Origin: Trypanosoma brucei gambiense DAL972 | Taxonomy: Eukaryota > Euglenozoa > Kinetoplastea > Trypanosomatida > Trypanosomatidae | Direction of reading: 5' to 3' | Assembly (NCBI RefSeq): GCF_000210295.1 | Contig: NC_026742.1 | Location: 62,001 to 126,000 of the forward strand | Length of the DNA stretch: 64,000 bases | The notes under the pieces: generated by a model | What the model saw: the letters and a program-made list of their open reading frames with translations, nothing else | What the model was told of the DNA's origin: nothing | The model's database searches: none | Position numbers and translations under genes: made by a program | Shown: piece by piece, positions 29,801 through 37,900 of the stretch | Numbering within the stretch: position 1 is the stretch's first letter | Layout of the letters: every line of letters begins with the position of its first letter

Positions 29801-32800
29801 AGCGGTCAAGGCACGTGGGCAGATGGCGACGCCATTCAACAATGGCAAAATGTTCGCCAACGTTCCCGAATGTCACACGGAGCCTCGGTTTGGTGTGAAA
29901 CGACCGGGTCGCCCAAATTCCCCAATCCTGCTTATCTGAGCCACGTGACCGCACACCGAATTTATACACCGTATCTGGAAGAAGACCACGAAAAAACAGC
30001 TTGTTGTCTTGCACCTCCTTCGTGAATTTGAAATATCCGTCGCCAGCGATGCATACCTCGTAACCTTTCGCAGTGGCATCGGTGTTGAGAGCAGTGTCAA
30101 AACTAACCAAATTGGAGGTGTCAGACATTCGCGACCACGAAACCCACACGGCATCTTCGGACACGTGGTGGATGGAGATATCCATTCCAGGAATAGTGCG
30201 CACCTTTGCTTCTGTGCTCCACACGCCCCACACTGAATTTTCTCCACAAGTTTGCACCACGATACCGTATGTGGTCGAGGGTTGCAGTTCATTGATGTGC
30301 AGCGCAGTGAGAGAATTGCTTACTTCAATCAACTTCTGAAAACTTCCATCAATTTCACGGATTTTTACTCGAGAGGCTACAATAGTTCCCTGTTCAAGTT
30401 TCACCTCTGACGATCCACTAACGTGTGGCGGGATGTTGTGCTTGTTGCGTTTCCATCCTACACTGACAAAATCTTCTCCAATATCAGTGAACTCTACCTC
30501 TGTGGGTGGCACCGTGGCAAAGAAAAGCGGGGGCTGCGACCACATACCCCATTCACCGTTCGTCAATTTTGACCGGACAGAAACACAGTACACGGTGTTG
30601 GCACGAAGACTGGGGATGGTATGTTCTGTGTCTTCCGTTGTGCTACAAAATTCAGTTTGGTATATCAAACGGTGGTCGGCTGCGTTTACTGGCAAAGACG
30701 AATTATGCACACGCGGCTTAAGTTGTCCTGTGGAACTATGAGGCAACAAGTTCTCTACGGGGGATGTTACGCACAACATAAGGCAAGGACGGCACTGGCC
30801 AAATACTACTACTCTATCGTCGCTGCTTCTGTTTCCATCGTCCTCAGGAAGCCGCTTCTGTTGGTGGGGCCGGTGTACATTGATTTCACAGAACTCCTCG
30901 GATATAACTCTCGTCTGGATTTCCAAGCTCTTCATCGTAAGGCACCACAGTGGCGAGCTCCATGAGCCCCACTCCTCGTCGTTGTAATTTGCCTTTATTT
31001 CCACGCAGTAGTATGTATCCGGCTTCAGGTTGGAGATACGGTACGGTGAGTCTCCATCGCCAAGAAAAACTTCGAACACAACACCCCCAACGTTGAACAC
31101 CCGCAAATGATACGATGTTACGACACCCCTCCCGGTTGCGTAATTTTTCTGGTTCGGCGGACGACGCCGCTCCCAAGCAATTATGGCATAATCATCTGCT
31201 ACTTCTACAGCCCGAGTAAGGATGGTATCACGGGTGAGTATTTGCACGGGCGGGGTCCAAAGCCCCCAATCCCCACTTGGTCCAGCGGCTCGTATTTGAA
31301 TGTTGTATGCCGTGGCGTGGTGAAGTCCGTAAATCTTAAGCTCCCGCATGTCCGCTGGTAGTGAATGGTCCTTGGAGTAGGACTGGTCAATACTCTGTAT
31401 GCGCAGTTCCTGCTTTGTGACGGTCAAGTCTCCAGTGTGGACATCCTTGTTTTTCAGCGAATTGGCATCTCGACTCCACACAATGCTTACATAATTCTCT
31501 CCGATGATGAGGTTGTTCACCGGAATTCGAAACTGTGCGTTTGAACGGAAGCGCAACGGCTGACTCCACAAGCCCCACATCCGCGTGGACGTGCACGCAC
31601 GCACGACAGCCATATATTCTCGATCAGGAAGCAGGTCTTCCACACGTAACGACGTGTGCTCACTGGACACAACCTTGTACCGGGCAACTTCAGAGTTCCC
31701 ACCCATATGATAGCCACTCAGCGAGCTCGCCGACGACCCAGAGAGCTCCCGGCTGAAAACAAACACAGCATAGCTCGATACGAACATATCAGCAGCTGCC
31801 ACGGCCACCGTATTGTCCCTGTCATCACCTTTTGTATTAATGCCGTCTCCACCCACCAGAACATCGTCAACTAGCTGCCGCTCCCACATGAGCCGCACAA
31901 AGTCCTCTCCGATTTCGTCAACATGCATCATCATGGGAGCCAGTGTACGCAGCTTCACGCGACTCCAAGCACCCCACTGCTCCACCTCGTTGCATGCACG
32001 GACTGAGACGATGTAAGTTGTTGCAGGCTGTAGGTTGCTGATCTTGAAACTCGTTCCCAACATTTCCTCCCTCAGGATTTCGGTTTCCCCAGAATCAACG
32101 CAGTCGACGCAAAGCTCATACTTGAGATCGGCCCATAACTCAGAGATCCCCATATCAGAAGATCCCATAGGTAGGGGTACGTCAGAGAGTCCACGACGCC
32201 ACACAACCTGGGCGAAGTCTTCACCAATATCCCATAGTCTCACACCAAGTGGTTGCAGCGTTTGTGTGTGTTTGGGGTCAGTGAACTCACCCCATCCCTC
32301 ATAACCAGTTAGACGATTAAATTGGTATGACCTGCATTTTAAAATATACATGGTGTTGGGCCTCAGCTTCTCTACAGTAAACATACATGTATCTCCATCT
32401 GACACGATTTCCTCATCTTTCACAACATTCAACTCGTCATGGCTCTCAACCTGCATAATAACGATGTTGAATCGAGATGCAAAGCGGCCGTTGCACTCTC
32501 CCTCGAGTTTCATAGTTATGAAGTCCTCACCGCGCTCCAAAAAAGTTAAGGAAGCCCTTGCCTCCGTGCGAAATTTCTTGGGTTCTGTCCACATACCCCA
32601 CTCATTGTTCAAGAACGTCCGTATTGATACATTATACTCCGTCCCGGATGTGAGACCCTCAATGTGTATGACTTTATCATCTGCCAACGGTCCAACATCA
32701 AGCCTTTCCTCCTGCTTGTACACAGAGTTAAGACTACTGAGACGGTACTCTACCTGAGTCTCCGTCTCTGCGTCGATCATTCTGGCCCAGGTAAAAGAAA

Positions 32801-33788
32801 GGAATGACTCCCCTGAGGCAACTACAGATAGCTCCGGACGACTAGCAGTTCGCACGCAGAGCGGTTCAGAGCACCTCCCCCAATAGCCCTGCACGCTCAG
32901 GCTACGGACAGTGAAAATATAAGAACCCCCTGGTGTTAACTTATCTAGGCGGTACGTCCGCTCTTGTTGAGGGAACTCAACAGAGCGAAAAGTCTGACAA
33001 TCCGATTGAACCAGGACCTCATAGCGGTGCACGTCGTTATCTGGCACAACGTAACCGATGGTATCGTCTGAAGTACTGGCTAGAGCCCAACTGACGGTAA
33101 CAACATCCTCACCGCAGCTCAGGAGTGACATGACATTCGTCTGCCTAGTGAGGAAGCGACCAACCTCCACCCATTTCTTCATGGTGTTGATGAGCGTCTT
33201 GTACCGAATCATAACAATATAAGCCGTACCTGGCCGCAGACCTCGAACTATGTGTGTTCGCACACCTGTTTCGAAGCGGTCACAAAATTCCTGCCTCATA
33301 TCAGATTCCCTGAGTACCCGTAACTCAAAGTCGTCAATATCGGCAATGGAACGGGTGGCATCAGCATCGATTTCCGCAGCGATGCCCGTTGGGGCCCTTG
33401 CAGGTCTGTCCCACAGCACACGCACGTAGTCCTCACCAACATCATTGATTTGGCCCGTAACCGCCGCCAAAGTGGCCGTCCGTGTCACCTCCGACCAAAC
33501 GCTCCACGACATCGTTTTCTCCGAATACACACGAACACGGGCCCTATAAAAACTTGAAGCCCGAAGCTTCACCACTTTGTGACGCTGTTTGATAGGCAAG
33601 ACTATATCGTAGAGAGTTTCAACAGTGTCTTCCCCTGCTGTTTCCTCATCCACCTGAAGCTGCCACTTCGTCACCTCGGTAACGTCATTCCGGCTATGCT
33701 TAGAATCAAACTGGAACCCAAACTCCCCAAACATCTCACCCATACGGTTCACAACGGCATTGCACAGAATATCTGTATTAGCTTCCAT
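20853..33788 (-). CDS. Giant fibronectin-III-repeat protein, about 4311 aa
   Basis: One frame of 12.9 kb encodes about 31 tandem FN3-like modules. Each ends with a WGxWS-like motif, then an F-x-T-L strand and the next module's IGEDYVxVxWxR. The last two modules (about residues 3870-4150) look like ordinary FN3 domains. Helical charged inserts occur at about residues 2140-2200 and 2400-2440. An Ala/Gly/Ser/Lys-rich region (about 3700-3790) and an Ala/Glu-rich region precede the final modules. No signal peptide or membrane helix is seen, so an intracellular structural role is more likely than adhesion; this is inference. The first ATG is at 33788; a TTG seven codons earlier opens the frame. An assembly gap of 100 N (residues about 2680-2713) interrupts it, so true length is unknown. 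Function unknown. Confidence 0.88.
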   Translation of the reverse strand: MEANTDILCNAVVNRMGEMFGEFGFQFDSKHSRNDVTEVTKWQLQVDEETAGEDTVETLYDIVLPIKQRHKVVKLRASSFYRARVRVYSEKTMSWSVWSEVTRTATLAAVTGQINDVGEDYVRVLWDRPARAPTGIAAEIDADATRSIADIDDFELRVLRESDMRQEFCDRFETGVRTHIVRGLRPGTAYIVMIRYKTLINTMKKWVEVGRFLTRQTNVMSLLSCGEDVVTVSWALASTSDDTIGYVVPDNDVHRYEVLVQSDCQTFRSVEFPQQERTYRLDKLTPGGSYIFTVRSLSVQGYWGRCSEPLCVRTASRPELSVVASGESFLSFTWARMIDAETETQVEYRLSSLNSVYKQEERLDVGPLADDKVIHIEGLTSGTEYNVSIRTFLNNEWGMWTEPKKFRTEARASLTFLERGEDFITMKLEGECNGRFASRFNIVIMQVESHDELNVVKDEEIVSDGDTCMFTVEKLRPNTMYILKCRSYQFNRLTGYEGWGEFTDPKHTQTLQPLGVRLWDIGEDFAQVVWRRGLSDVPLPMGSSDMGISELWADLKYELCVDCVDSGETEILREEMLGTSFKISNLQPATTYIVSVRACNEVEQWGAWSRVKLRTLAPMMMHVDEIGEDFVRLMWERQLVDDVLVGGDGINTKGDDRDNTVAVAAADMFVSSYAVFVFSRELSGSSASSLSGYHMGGNSEVARYKVVSSEHTSLRVEDLLPDREYMAVVRACTSTRMWGLWSQPLRFRSNAQFRIPVNNLIIGENYVSIVWSRDANSLKNKDVHTGDLTVTKQELRIQSIDQSYSKDHSLPADMRELKIYGLHHATAYNIQIRAAGPSGDWGLWTPPVQILTRDTILTRAVEVADDYAIIAWERRRPPNQKNYATGRGVVTSYHLRVFNVGGVVFEVFLGDGDSPYRISNLKPDTYYCVEIKANYNDEEWGSWSSPLWCLTMKSLEIQTRVISEEFCEINVHRPHQQKRLPEDDGNRSSDDRVVVFGQCRPCLMLCVTSPVENLLPHSSTGQLKPRVHNSSLPVNAADHRLIYQTEFCSTTEDTEHTIPSLRANTVYCVSVRSKLTNGEWGMWSQPPLFFATVPPTEVEFTDIGEDFVSVGWKRNKHNIPPHVSGSSEVKLEQGTIVASRVKIREIDGSFQKLIEVSNSLTALHINELQPSTTYGIVVQTCGENSVWGVWSTEAKVRTIPGMDISIHHVSEDAVWVSWSRMSDTSNLVSFDTALNTDATAKGYEVCIAGDGYFKFTKEVQDNKLFFRGLLPDTVYKFGVRSRGSDKQDWGIWATRSFHTKPRLRVTFGNVGEHFAIVEWRRHLPTCLDRCGTEAVFESEDVVQQFRLRVERVGDPVHYVYDLSPYVSSFRLKDLQPSAEYCVWLCAKGYEGIWGFWNEEARVRTLPKLQLDITAIGEDYVTVSWFRPNWAGDRNWENEGETNAVDRAVSGYKVHVLDKEGNEVVSQYVNFRQTTCTLSSLKLSTIYSVEVSAKDTYDELGLWSDSRRFVTLESVEANVLLVGETFCQLEWGRRSDLAERRSDLVDRRSGRRTSGFTDGEGSSDTGSYSAASEAALAAEGDVGGSDVEQIKRRASSCVSIISRGARHVYGCTVSSELASGEGGDGDDDYIFDETVMRGCPDILQWHVQMECRRLSGGLPGADDIVEFYAPAAEMGRLVTNLQADAEYTLTVRAQDKNNTWGHWSKPRILVTCPLLKLSTDSITETFINVSWTRPPMTRAVSHCFCCYPEEADIHNYQVHIEPLAAEEPFDERDEPLVNGARLYETSQRSLRLCNLTPGAHYRVVVCEQRIDFRGKFVPDSWGTFSQTAVVEMVHPMGVVPIEIGEDYCLVGWRRVPRKLDTTPETGIIRGVVKVTAYELRATRLDAKAKKKYEGPLSLDTVLSLEPTATSYHLGNLVSNTIYAVSMRAKAEGYWGPWSEVTKFVSQGRLKVKVHSVYEDVILVSWSRPLPDWACARPGLNKPDDLGDLPQLCGMFTETDILSGLDAGSDAEPEPASVLPSDNGVEGKLQVEDGEDDGNDWDAVQIGDYSIERYELYLEGITCDVQQCLTLSKYQMSVRITGLQPDQIYSVCVRSLSEKRHWSMLSHRESVLTLTSMVTEVSHHTETMAIIRWFRIPQDVRKYEAFLEERRTAEERRCDERERHELFDMKRRLQELEESEERNNLKDHLELRHEHNAAVRNDAIHHLRVENIVLGDPEVTGYHLRFYGEGVMPTIQGVHHLLLHSPSQKMVGRKRRAESMRLLTKMKRQQRKLMSGATSACHMECAHVDMSAPGGAQLATSSDGGEPSTPAVANMDLGLPREDSVLFDVQLRPEVLSITVKGLTPDSPFEMEVRTRNAVGDWCPWSERNRFVTLRPIELLHERFGEHFISLYWHRLPPAVSAKIEADERQLFELNKEFSSMCPKDIKAKEQELSSEEQQELYTRIATFRDLKERVKAKRNWLASGRGEVVVHEHTPIRGYQLRIIHQNGTFEDHYIQGKSNGDTNEPIICAFTVKQLVWNTMYTALLCCDYGVGWGPWTPPLKFMTQSLIQLSITCISETFVDIEWHRAPNKRLPPIDEANTLRSDASSHEGCVCQLRITWESENEDDEGKICEEYRTMRSCCVFRVDKLQVDTKYTFEVREWGAEEAWGLWCAPKTCVTMPGMSATVEKLGEDWAQITWRXXXXXXXXXXXXXXXXXXXXXXXXXXXXXXXXXXGATNTYFRLKSLNLDTVYTVRVLSIDECEASSMWSEPLRFVTLKRLEVYPTQITEHSVMLEWGREEQQPKGDEGTEYEGRFDPTICVGCRDCSGYLLRIYRCDEASRKLLCEKRFAGDLQEYRLDSLTPNRPYTFKICASNNLGEWGFWSEERCVYTMKLISAEVLAIGEDYVRLHWRRKEPDELQVMVRTSTDTNGTLSDEGEETSNGGSSGRDSDDNTPITVGESSRSVGGQTGDFSESSGFAAESQTTLEREDGRRSSFRAMPPDKLKPGLCQKRYPLLDQPEVRSAMYNSAKTRVAYYAITFVQEGEDEGVTFNVPGEKTTFTVSSLKPDKRYSLAVRACYGSGEFGLSSTHVTCGTLNLLSVELIGLGEDYLTASWQRLPNSFATSDLQPSDVEELICYELAVHDFTDVSYGEEDAEELPPRLRRTMIIPSNVRNSTVKELLSHHRYRVSVRRWYKPHEEFVVDTIHPELPQAEDEGIVEALNQSRAEPGAWSDGLYDVTLRDMVCFMDDGAEDFFAVHWERDPRAQPLPVRNPFPPKPVDSYQLRVYEVGPNAAANEGSLLIDKPLSGSETTYVARNLRHDSLYRIHVRCCVDNVWGRWSRIVHVMTLPKFAVEMSSIGENYAEFSWQRPRRSLLLPDGSEALCGNDDFLSTFQVDVIGLEHSYHISKQFKGARNSYRAKLLEAATVYSVSVRSLDSRRESWSPWSDRTFFATLKPMQLIVSSPGEQFATVEWFRDEQTVQEYADIVGCCGETPASADEPESLPSTTNNAVAAVPVVLGTPEVIAYHLCVFASQHSPALAIVDKQFPKDVNRYRICSLEADAAYVVVVRSCNTDSRWGLWSKEGLFRTQRVLRLDVVNVGEIYVRMKWDRGEGDRSEEKCNSQPRLDPCEYQLVLKGGNETVEHVINPSDCGVTDDEFLLPTYLLEGLSPGLDYLMALQPRYDELSWGQWTPTVGFKTLCPICVALNGVTCDSAEFTLNRMEPPPPPEASPDATGSAAGRTSTGKGRTGSRGRKGTRSPKGSKGSGGSKRGKSGKGAAAKQSPSPVSERSLLPRLVSPPDAQSSGSPTGIASPPAHGDPLLGGARIVDGEVGEEGSMERKAVVQIVKKYQVEVRKTDEIPSKDKDDDGDEVNATAVNNDAAATVYTVSAGEAAEALPRAAAPLEVEPADTQLPAASGAAAAVEGEVDGANAVDVGAACTVGAGPTEEGGDDLLPDWRRIVLCASQAKPYFRQLEFDVEGEEGPMKNITIDGLTGCTSYTVKVRAMDEHNSWGAWVEVNLTTAPFPPQSVTLRRQNAQTGLLQWEAPDCYHAYRYVVEQSHSPTDSRGKPKGSVEWRVIDIVEETNCRVRFTGPAAKVRCRVKCSLVDEGSPFSEYCEPVGVTSGTAPEPVTDLTVVGTTDNSVTLMWTPSRSETSSNRSGNRVINYRVYIGVRNCTPILASTVSDSTFTLEGLEPSTSYTIQVVTECKDGISYNNPIVNATTRSEKDVAITLPQIVDPSQEFAAGEHSPTAKVITLPEISSAHHVMIPQPPSKGKRGKGDMRDAMRHAASSSGSSPAPGGVKVPSLPINAPLSGRAAAGRAQKTARVGLSRR
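20990..33640 (-). repeat. Tandem array of about 31 divergent FN3-like modules
   Basis: The modules were counted by their closing WG-x-W or related motif, for example NNEWGMWTEP, TRMWGLWSQP, SGDWGLWTPP, NGEWGMWSQP, EGYWGPWSEV and DNVWGRWSRI. Spacing is about 90-180 residues because of inserts. DNA identity between modules is low, so the array is old and not a recent tandem expansion. Confidence 0.8.
25652..25751. other. Assembly gap, 100 N
   Basis: Exactly 100 N inside the giant FN3 gene, the usual arbitrary gap size. The flanking residues are the WxR strand of one module and the TYFRLKSL strand further on. The missing piece therefore lies within a module, and its real length is not given by the N count. 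Confidence 0.98.
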
Positions 33789-34971
33789 CTTACTTTTGTA
33801 ATATACCAACCTGATCTTCCCTCACCTTCCCCCTTTCCTCTTCCTTATTTACAAATAGTGATCCGTACTGTTTCCCTTCCTCTCTCCCTGATTAGTCACT
33901 ATTCCTCCTCCTCAACTCCTTCCGTTCTTGAGCGGATGTCCCTTTTTCTCTAGATGAATGTGCCGGAACAAACTTTTTGCCGGGCAGTCTCTTGTCGTGT
34001 TGCGTGCCCCCTTTCAGTTACCATGCAACGCAAGACAACAGTAGCAGGTGGGAAGTACAAATGGACAACAGAAACGAGACGGGACAACAACGAATATCCC
34101 CTCTCTACGACTCCGTCGTACACTCCGTCTTCCTTTTTTGGTTTGTTTCTCACCCTGCTGCAATAACGGAAGTAGCCACCAAAAAAAAAAATCGGAGCCC
34201 AAGAAATTAAAGAAAGGCAAAGATGCAAATGTGACGAAAGCGGTAGGAAATCGAAACAGCAACTTGGGTTAGGATGAACAGAGCGAAAAGGAAAGGTGGC
34301 ACATAGGTATTCACAGCCGTGGGCCTCAATTTATGAGAAGGAGGTGAAAGAACATGTTAAACAGAAAAAAGTGTAAGCACTTCAGCACGAAAAAGTGGAA
34401 ACCTAAGGTGTGGTAGACAACAAAAAAACGCTAAAACAAAAAAGAATTAGGTCCACGCACACTTGCGTTTGTGTCCCAAACAGTCTCTGAGATAACAACT
34501 CCTAAAAAGGAGCAAAAGAACGGGACATGGAAAACAAAAAAACAAGTGAAAACGGTCCTCAGTATACGTAACGGTGAGGAAGGACGTGATGTACCCGCTC
34601 CGACGGCCACGCATCCCGCACTGACAGGAGAGAGGTGGGAGTGGGGAAGAGTGCGAATCAATCGTGACACACATCACGGAAGGGGCACCACGTATGCCAC
34701 AGCAACAGAAAACATATTTTGCGCCCTGAGAGACACATATCGCCTTGCGGTGAGCCCCCAGGCACCCTCAGGTGTAGACACACACGACGGAGTTTGTGAG
34801 TTTACTATAAACAAAGAAAATAAAAAAGAGAATCGGCAACCAACATTTCGCTTCCTTCCTCCGATCTAGGGTCCCCGTCAAAACCTCTAGTGGGAAAAGA
34901 AAAGCGAGGCAACGATCACGACAATGCTACAGAAGAAAGACATAAAATGGAAATGAGGCGGCGTCCCAGTC
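33789..34971. other. Intergenic region, 1.2 kb, between the HECT ligase and FN3 giant genes
   Basis: Near the FN3 start the transcribed strand is purine-rich. The nearest good splice signal is a minus-strand T11 tract (about 34180-34190) followed by TTATTGCAG at about 34157, implying a leader of about 370 bases. The remainder is the HECT gene's 3' UTR. The small frames here have no recognised domain. Confidence 0.55.
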
Positions 34972-37900
34972 CTAAACGAACCCAAACTCATACATATGGT
35001 GGAGTGACACCTCCAACTTCTCCCGCATAGTGGCCGCGGAACTGTATGGCTGCAACAGCAGCGAGATGGGTGAACACGTGTGGGCCGTTGGAACGGCAGC
35101 GGGGTCATCCCCACACGATACCTGCACTTTTTCAGGCAATGGAACACGGCGCTGCCCACTGCAGAACAGCAAAAACATTGCACGCTGCCTGTTGCTCATG
35201 CCACGCACCACTTCAACGAGCATATCACAAACCGCTTTAGTTAACAAAGAAACATCTAGCGACGACATCACATCCTCGGCTGTTGCGCATGGTGAACCAC
35301 AGACCCGCTGCTGCAGGTCGTCCCAGCGAATTAGTTGGAGAGAGTGAGAAGGAACAACAGAGGTAACACCCAGTCGCATGGCAGATAACAACTCGTCGTA
35401 CTGGTGGACCAACGCTCGCCCTACCTCCGTGCGGCGCCTTTCAACTTCGATGCTCTTGCACAAACCCTGCGAAGTAACAACGGCACCTTCCGAGAAACAC
35501 CCTTTCGGGAATGCAGGTGCTAAAGATCGTTTGGAGCGCAGCGCCCCCACAGTATCAGAGGCAGCACAAACCAGCCCCCATTCAATCACAGGTATAGAAT
35601 AATAAAACTCGTCATTGAGAAGAAAATCATCGTCTTCAAGAGCTCCGCGCACGCTGTCATCAATGTCGGCGTAGTAGTCTTTTACAGTAGCCTCGTCAAA
35701 GGTAAGGAACATCCACACGAGACGCGGCAGCGTTATTGAAAGCATCACGTAGCCACTCAATGTGATGTTTCCAATTAGCTTCCCAAACCATGTAAAAAAT
35801 TGCAGGAACAGCTGTCGGTGGTTGGGATTACTCCTGTAGAAATCGATATTTGGCACCAGAGTCACCATAGTGCTGTGGCTTGATAGTTTGAAGAATGGAA
35901 GCAGTGGTTCCATACGACGCCCACCTTCGTCCTCACGGTACTGCAATTCATCGCACATCATCGAAACTACAGAACGCGTTACACCACCCGCATCGTCTGC
36001 CACCTCGCCAGAAAGGCGGGTGGTAAACATGACAGCGTCACGGTAAATATCGGCATCATGCGTCTGATGAAATAATTGGCCGGTGACGCTCTTATCGAAC
36101 AGAGTAATGAAGTCAAGAGTCTCACCATGCTCTAACACGCCTTTAGCCTCCTTAAGATCAATCAAAACATGCCGATGCCGCTTGACGTTGTTGCGGAGCA
36201 ACCGACGGTCGATCTGTCGCTCTACGATAGCCCACCGCGCAGCAAAAAATAGGAGGCGACGTACTTTTTCATAGTTTCTCATTAGAAACTGTGAGTTACG
36301 AAATATGTTGTGACTTTTCGCCACACTTACAGCTAGTGAGTTGATGGAACGTAGGTGTTGCAAGTAAGGCTTCAACTTGTACAGTGACCCGCCGCCAACT
36401 TCGGAAGACAAAAGAGGATAATTACGTAGCGCCTCACGCCCCCCCTCCATCCATGTGTCGGTCTCTGCCAAAGAATCCACCGTAAACCCACAGTTCACAA
36501 CATCGTTCACCAAATCACAGAGCTGCACGTAAAAGTCAAAGCATTGAGGTTTTACGGAACTTTCTAGCCTTCCTCCCTCTTCGCCACATCCTGGGCTGAA
36601 GTCTTTGTAGCCTTCTGGCTTAAACTGCGTGTAGCTGAGTCGCACCAAAACACCGTGTGGATCCATGGCTGCACTGACATAGGGGTAAATGGCCTCTCCT
36701 TTCCCTTGAGTCGACACCGCGATCCATGTGAGTTCTTCCCCGTTGACACTCCAGCACATCATCATAGTATCAAGATCCAAAAGTGTACCAATAATATCAC
36801 CGCCAACAATTGGTCGTGGTGTTACTAAAGCCTGTTCACCAGTCATTATGCGCAGCCGGTCTTGGCAATTAAACCCCCACGAATGGATGTCGCTTCCAAC
36901 ATGCTGTCCACTGCTGACCACTTCATGTTGTATTGTACCCCACCCCATAACGATTGTTTTGCCGCGCTCGTCAAAGTTTGGTGGTAGTACCACTTCATAA
37001 TAGTAACGCCCACCCTTGTTACCAAGCACCCCCACACTTCCTCGTACTTGTCCTACTATTAGCTCGCCACCACTCCCCATCCTCGTGTCAGGAAGCTCCA
37101 CAACGTACGGGAATGTGTCAGGTGACGGCTCATCGAATAGAGCAGGAAGACGTTGACTCCTTTCCATCCGCTCTCCGACCTCGATTAGCCAACTTGTAAG
37201 TGTTACATCTGCACTAATGGATGCGTTAACGCCTCGTAAGGAGGCGTGCACCATAAGCTGCCGTTGATTGGCAACCACAGGAACCATGGTGATTACCTCC
37301 CGCAGGCACTGCACATTAAGTTTCTGCCCAGATGCCTCCTCTAACAACAGGTTAAGGGCGGCGTAGCATACTTCACGGAACGTACGGTCACCACCCCCTC
37401 GAACGGCGTTGAGCGACAAGGCATACAACAGGTAGTGGCGTTGCTTCTGGAATGGTGTGTTGCAATTCATCAGCACGCGGGCTATGGAGGACAGCGACCA
37501 CACCATCTGCTCACTCCTTTTGCCGGAAAGCAGAATTTGCAAACAGGAAGTAAATATACTTTGAGCGGCATCGGTGGTAACTTTTCTCAGCTGTGTAAGC
37601 CAGGTATCCTCAAGCACGCGGAGGCGGCACAGAACACTAAACTTCGCCAACCCCTTTGGTGCAAGATTCGGTCCCCAACTGCAGACGATACGACTGCAGA
37701 AGTAAATAATCGCGGGAATGACTGCACGATAACCCCGCCCATCTTGTTTTTGCTCTTGTATTGGGTTTACCTTCAACGACAGGCAACCGCTTTCAGCTTC
37801 GCCGTCGTCGTCAGAGGAGTGCATGAGGGGGGGGACGTAGCGGGTAAGATCACCGGCCTGCGGTGACACGGCCAACACAGCATCCAGCATCTTACGAAAT

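Noticed and set aside
20853..33788. Cytokine-receptor-like WSXWS reading of the FN3 modules
   Set aside because: The motif is WGxWS at the end of the module and no membrane helix or signal peptide is present, so homology to cytokine receptors is not supported beyond the FN3 fold.
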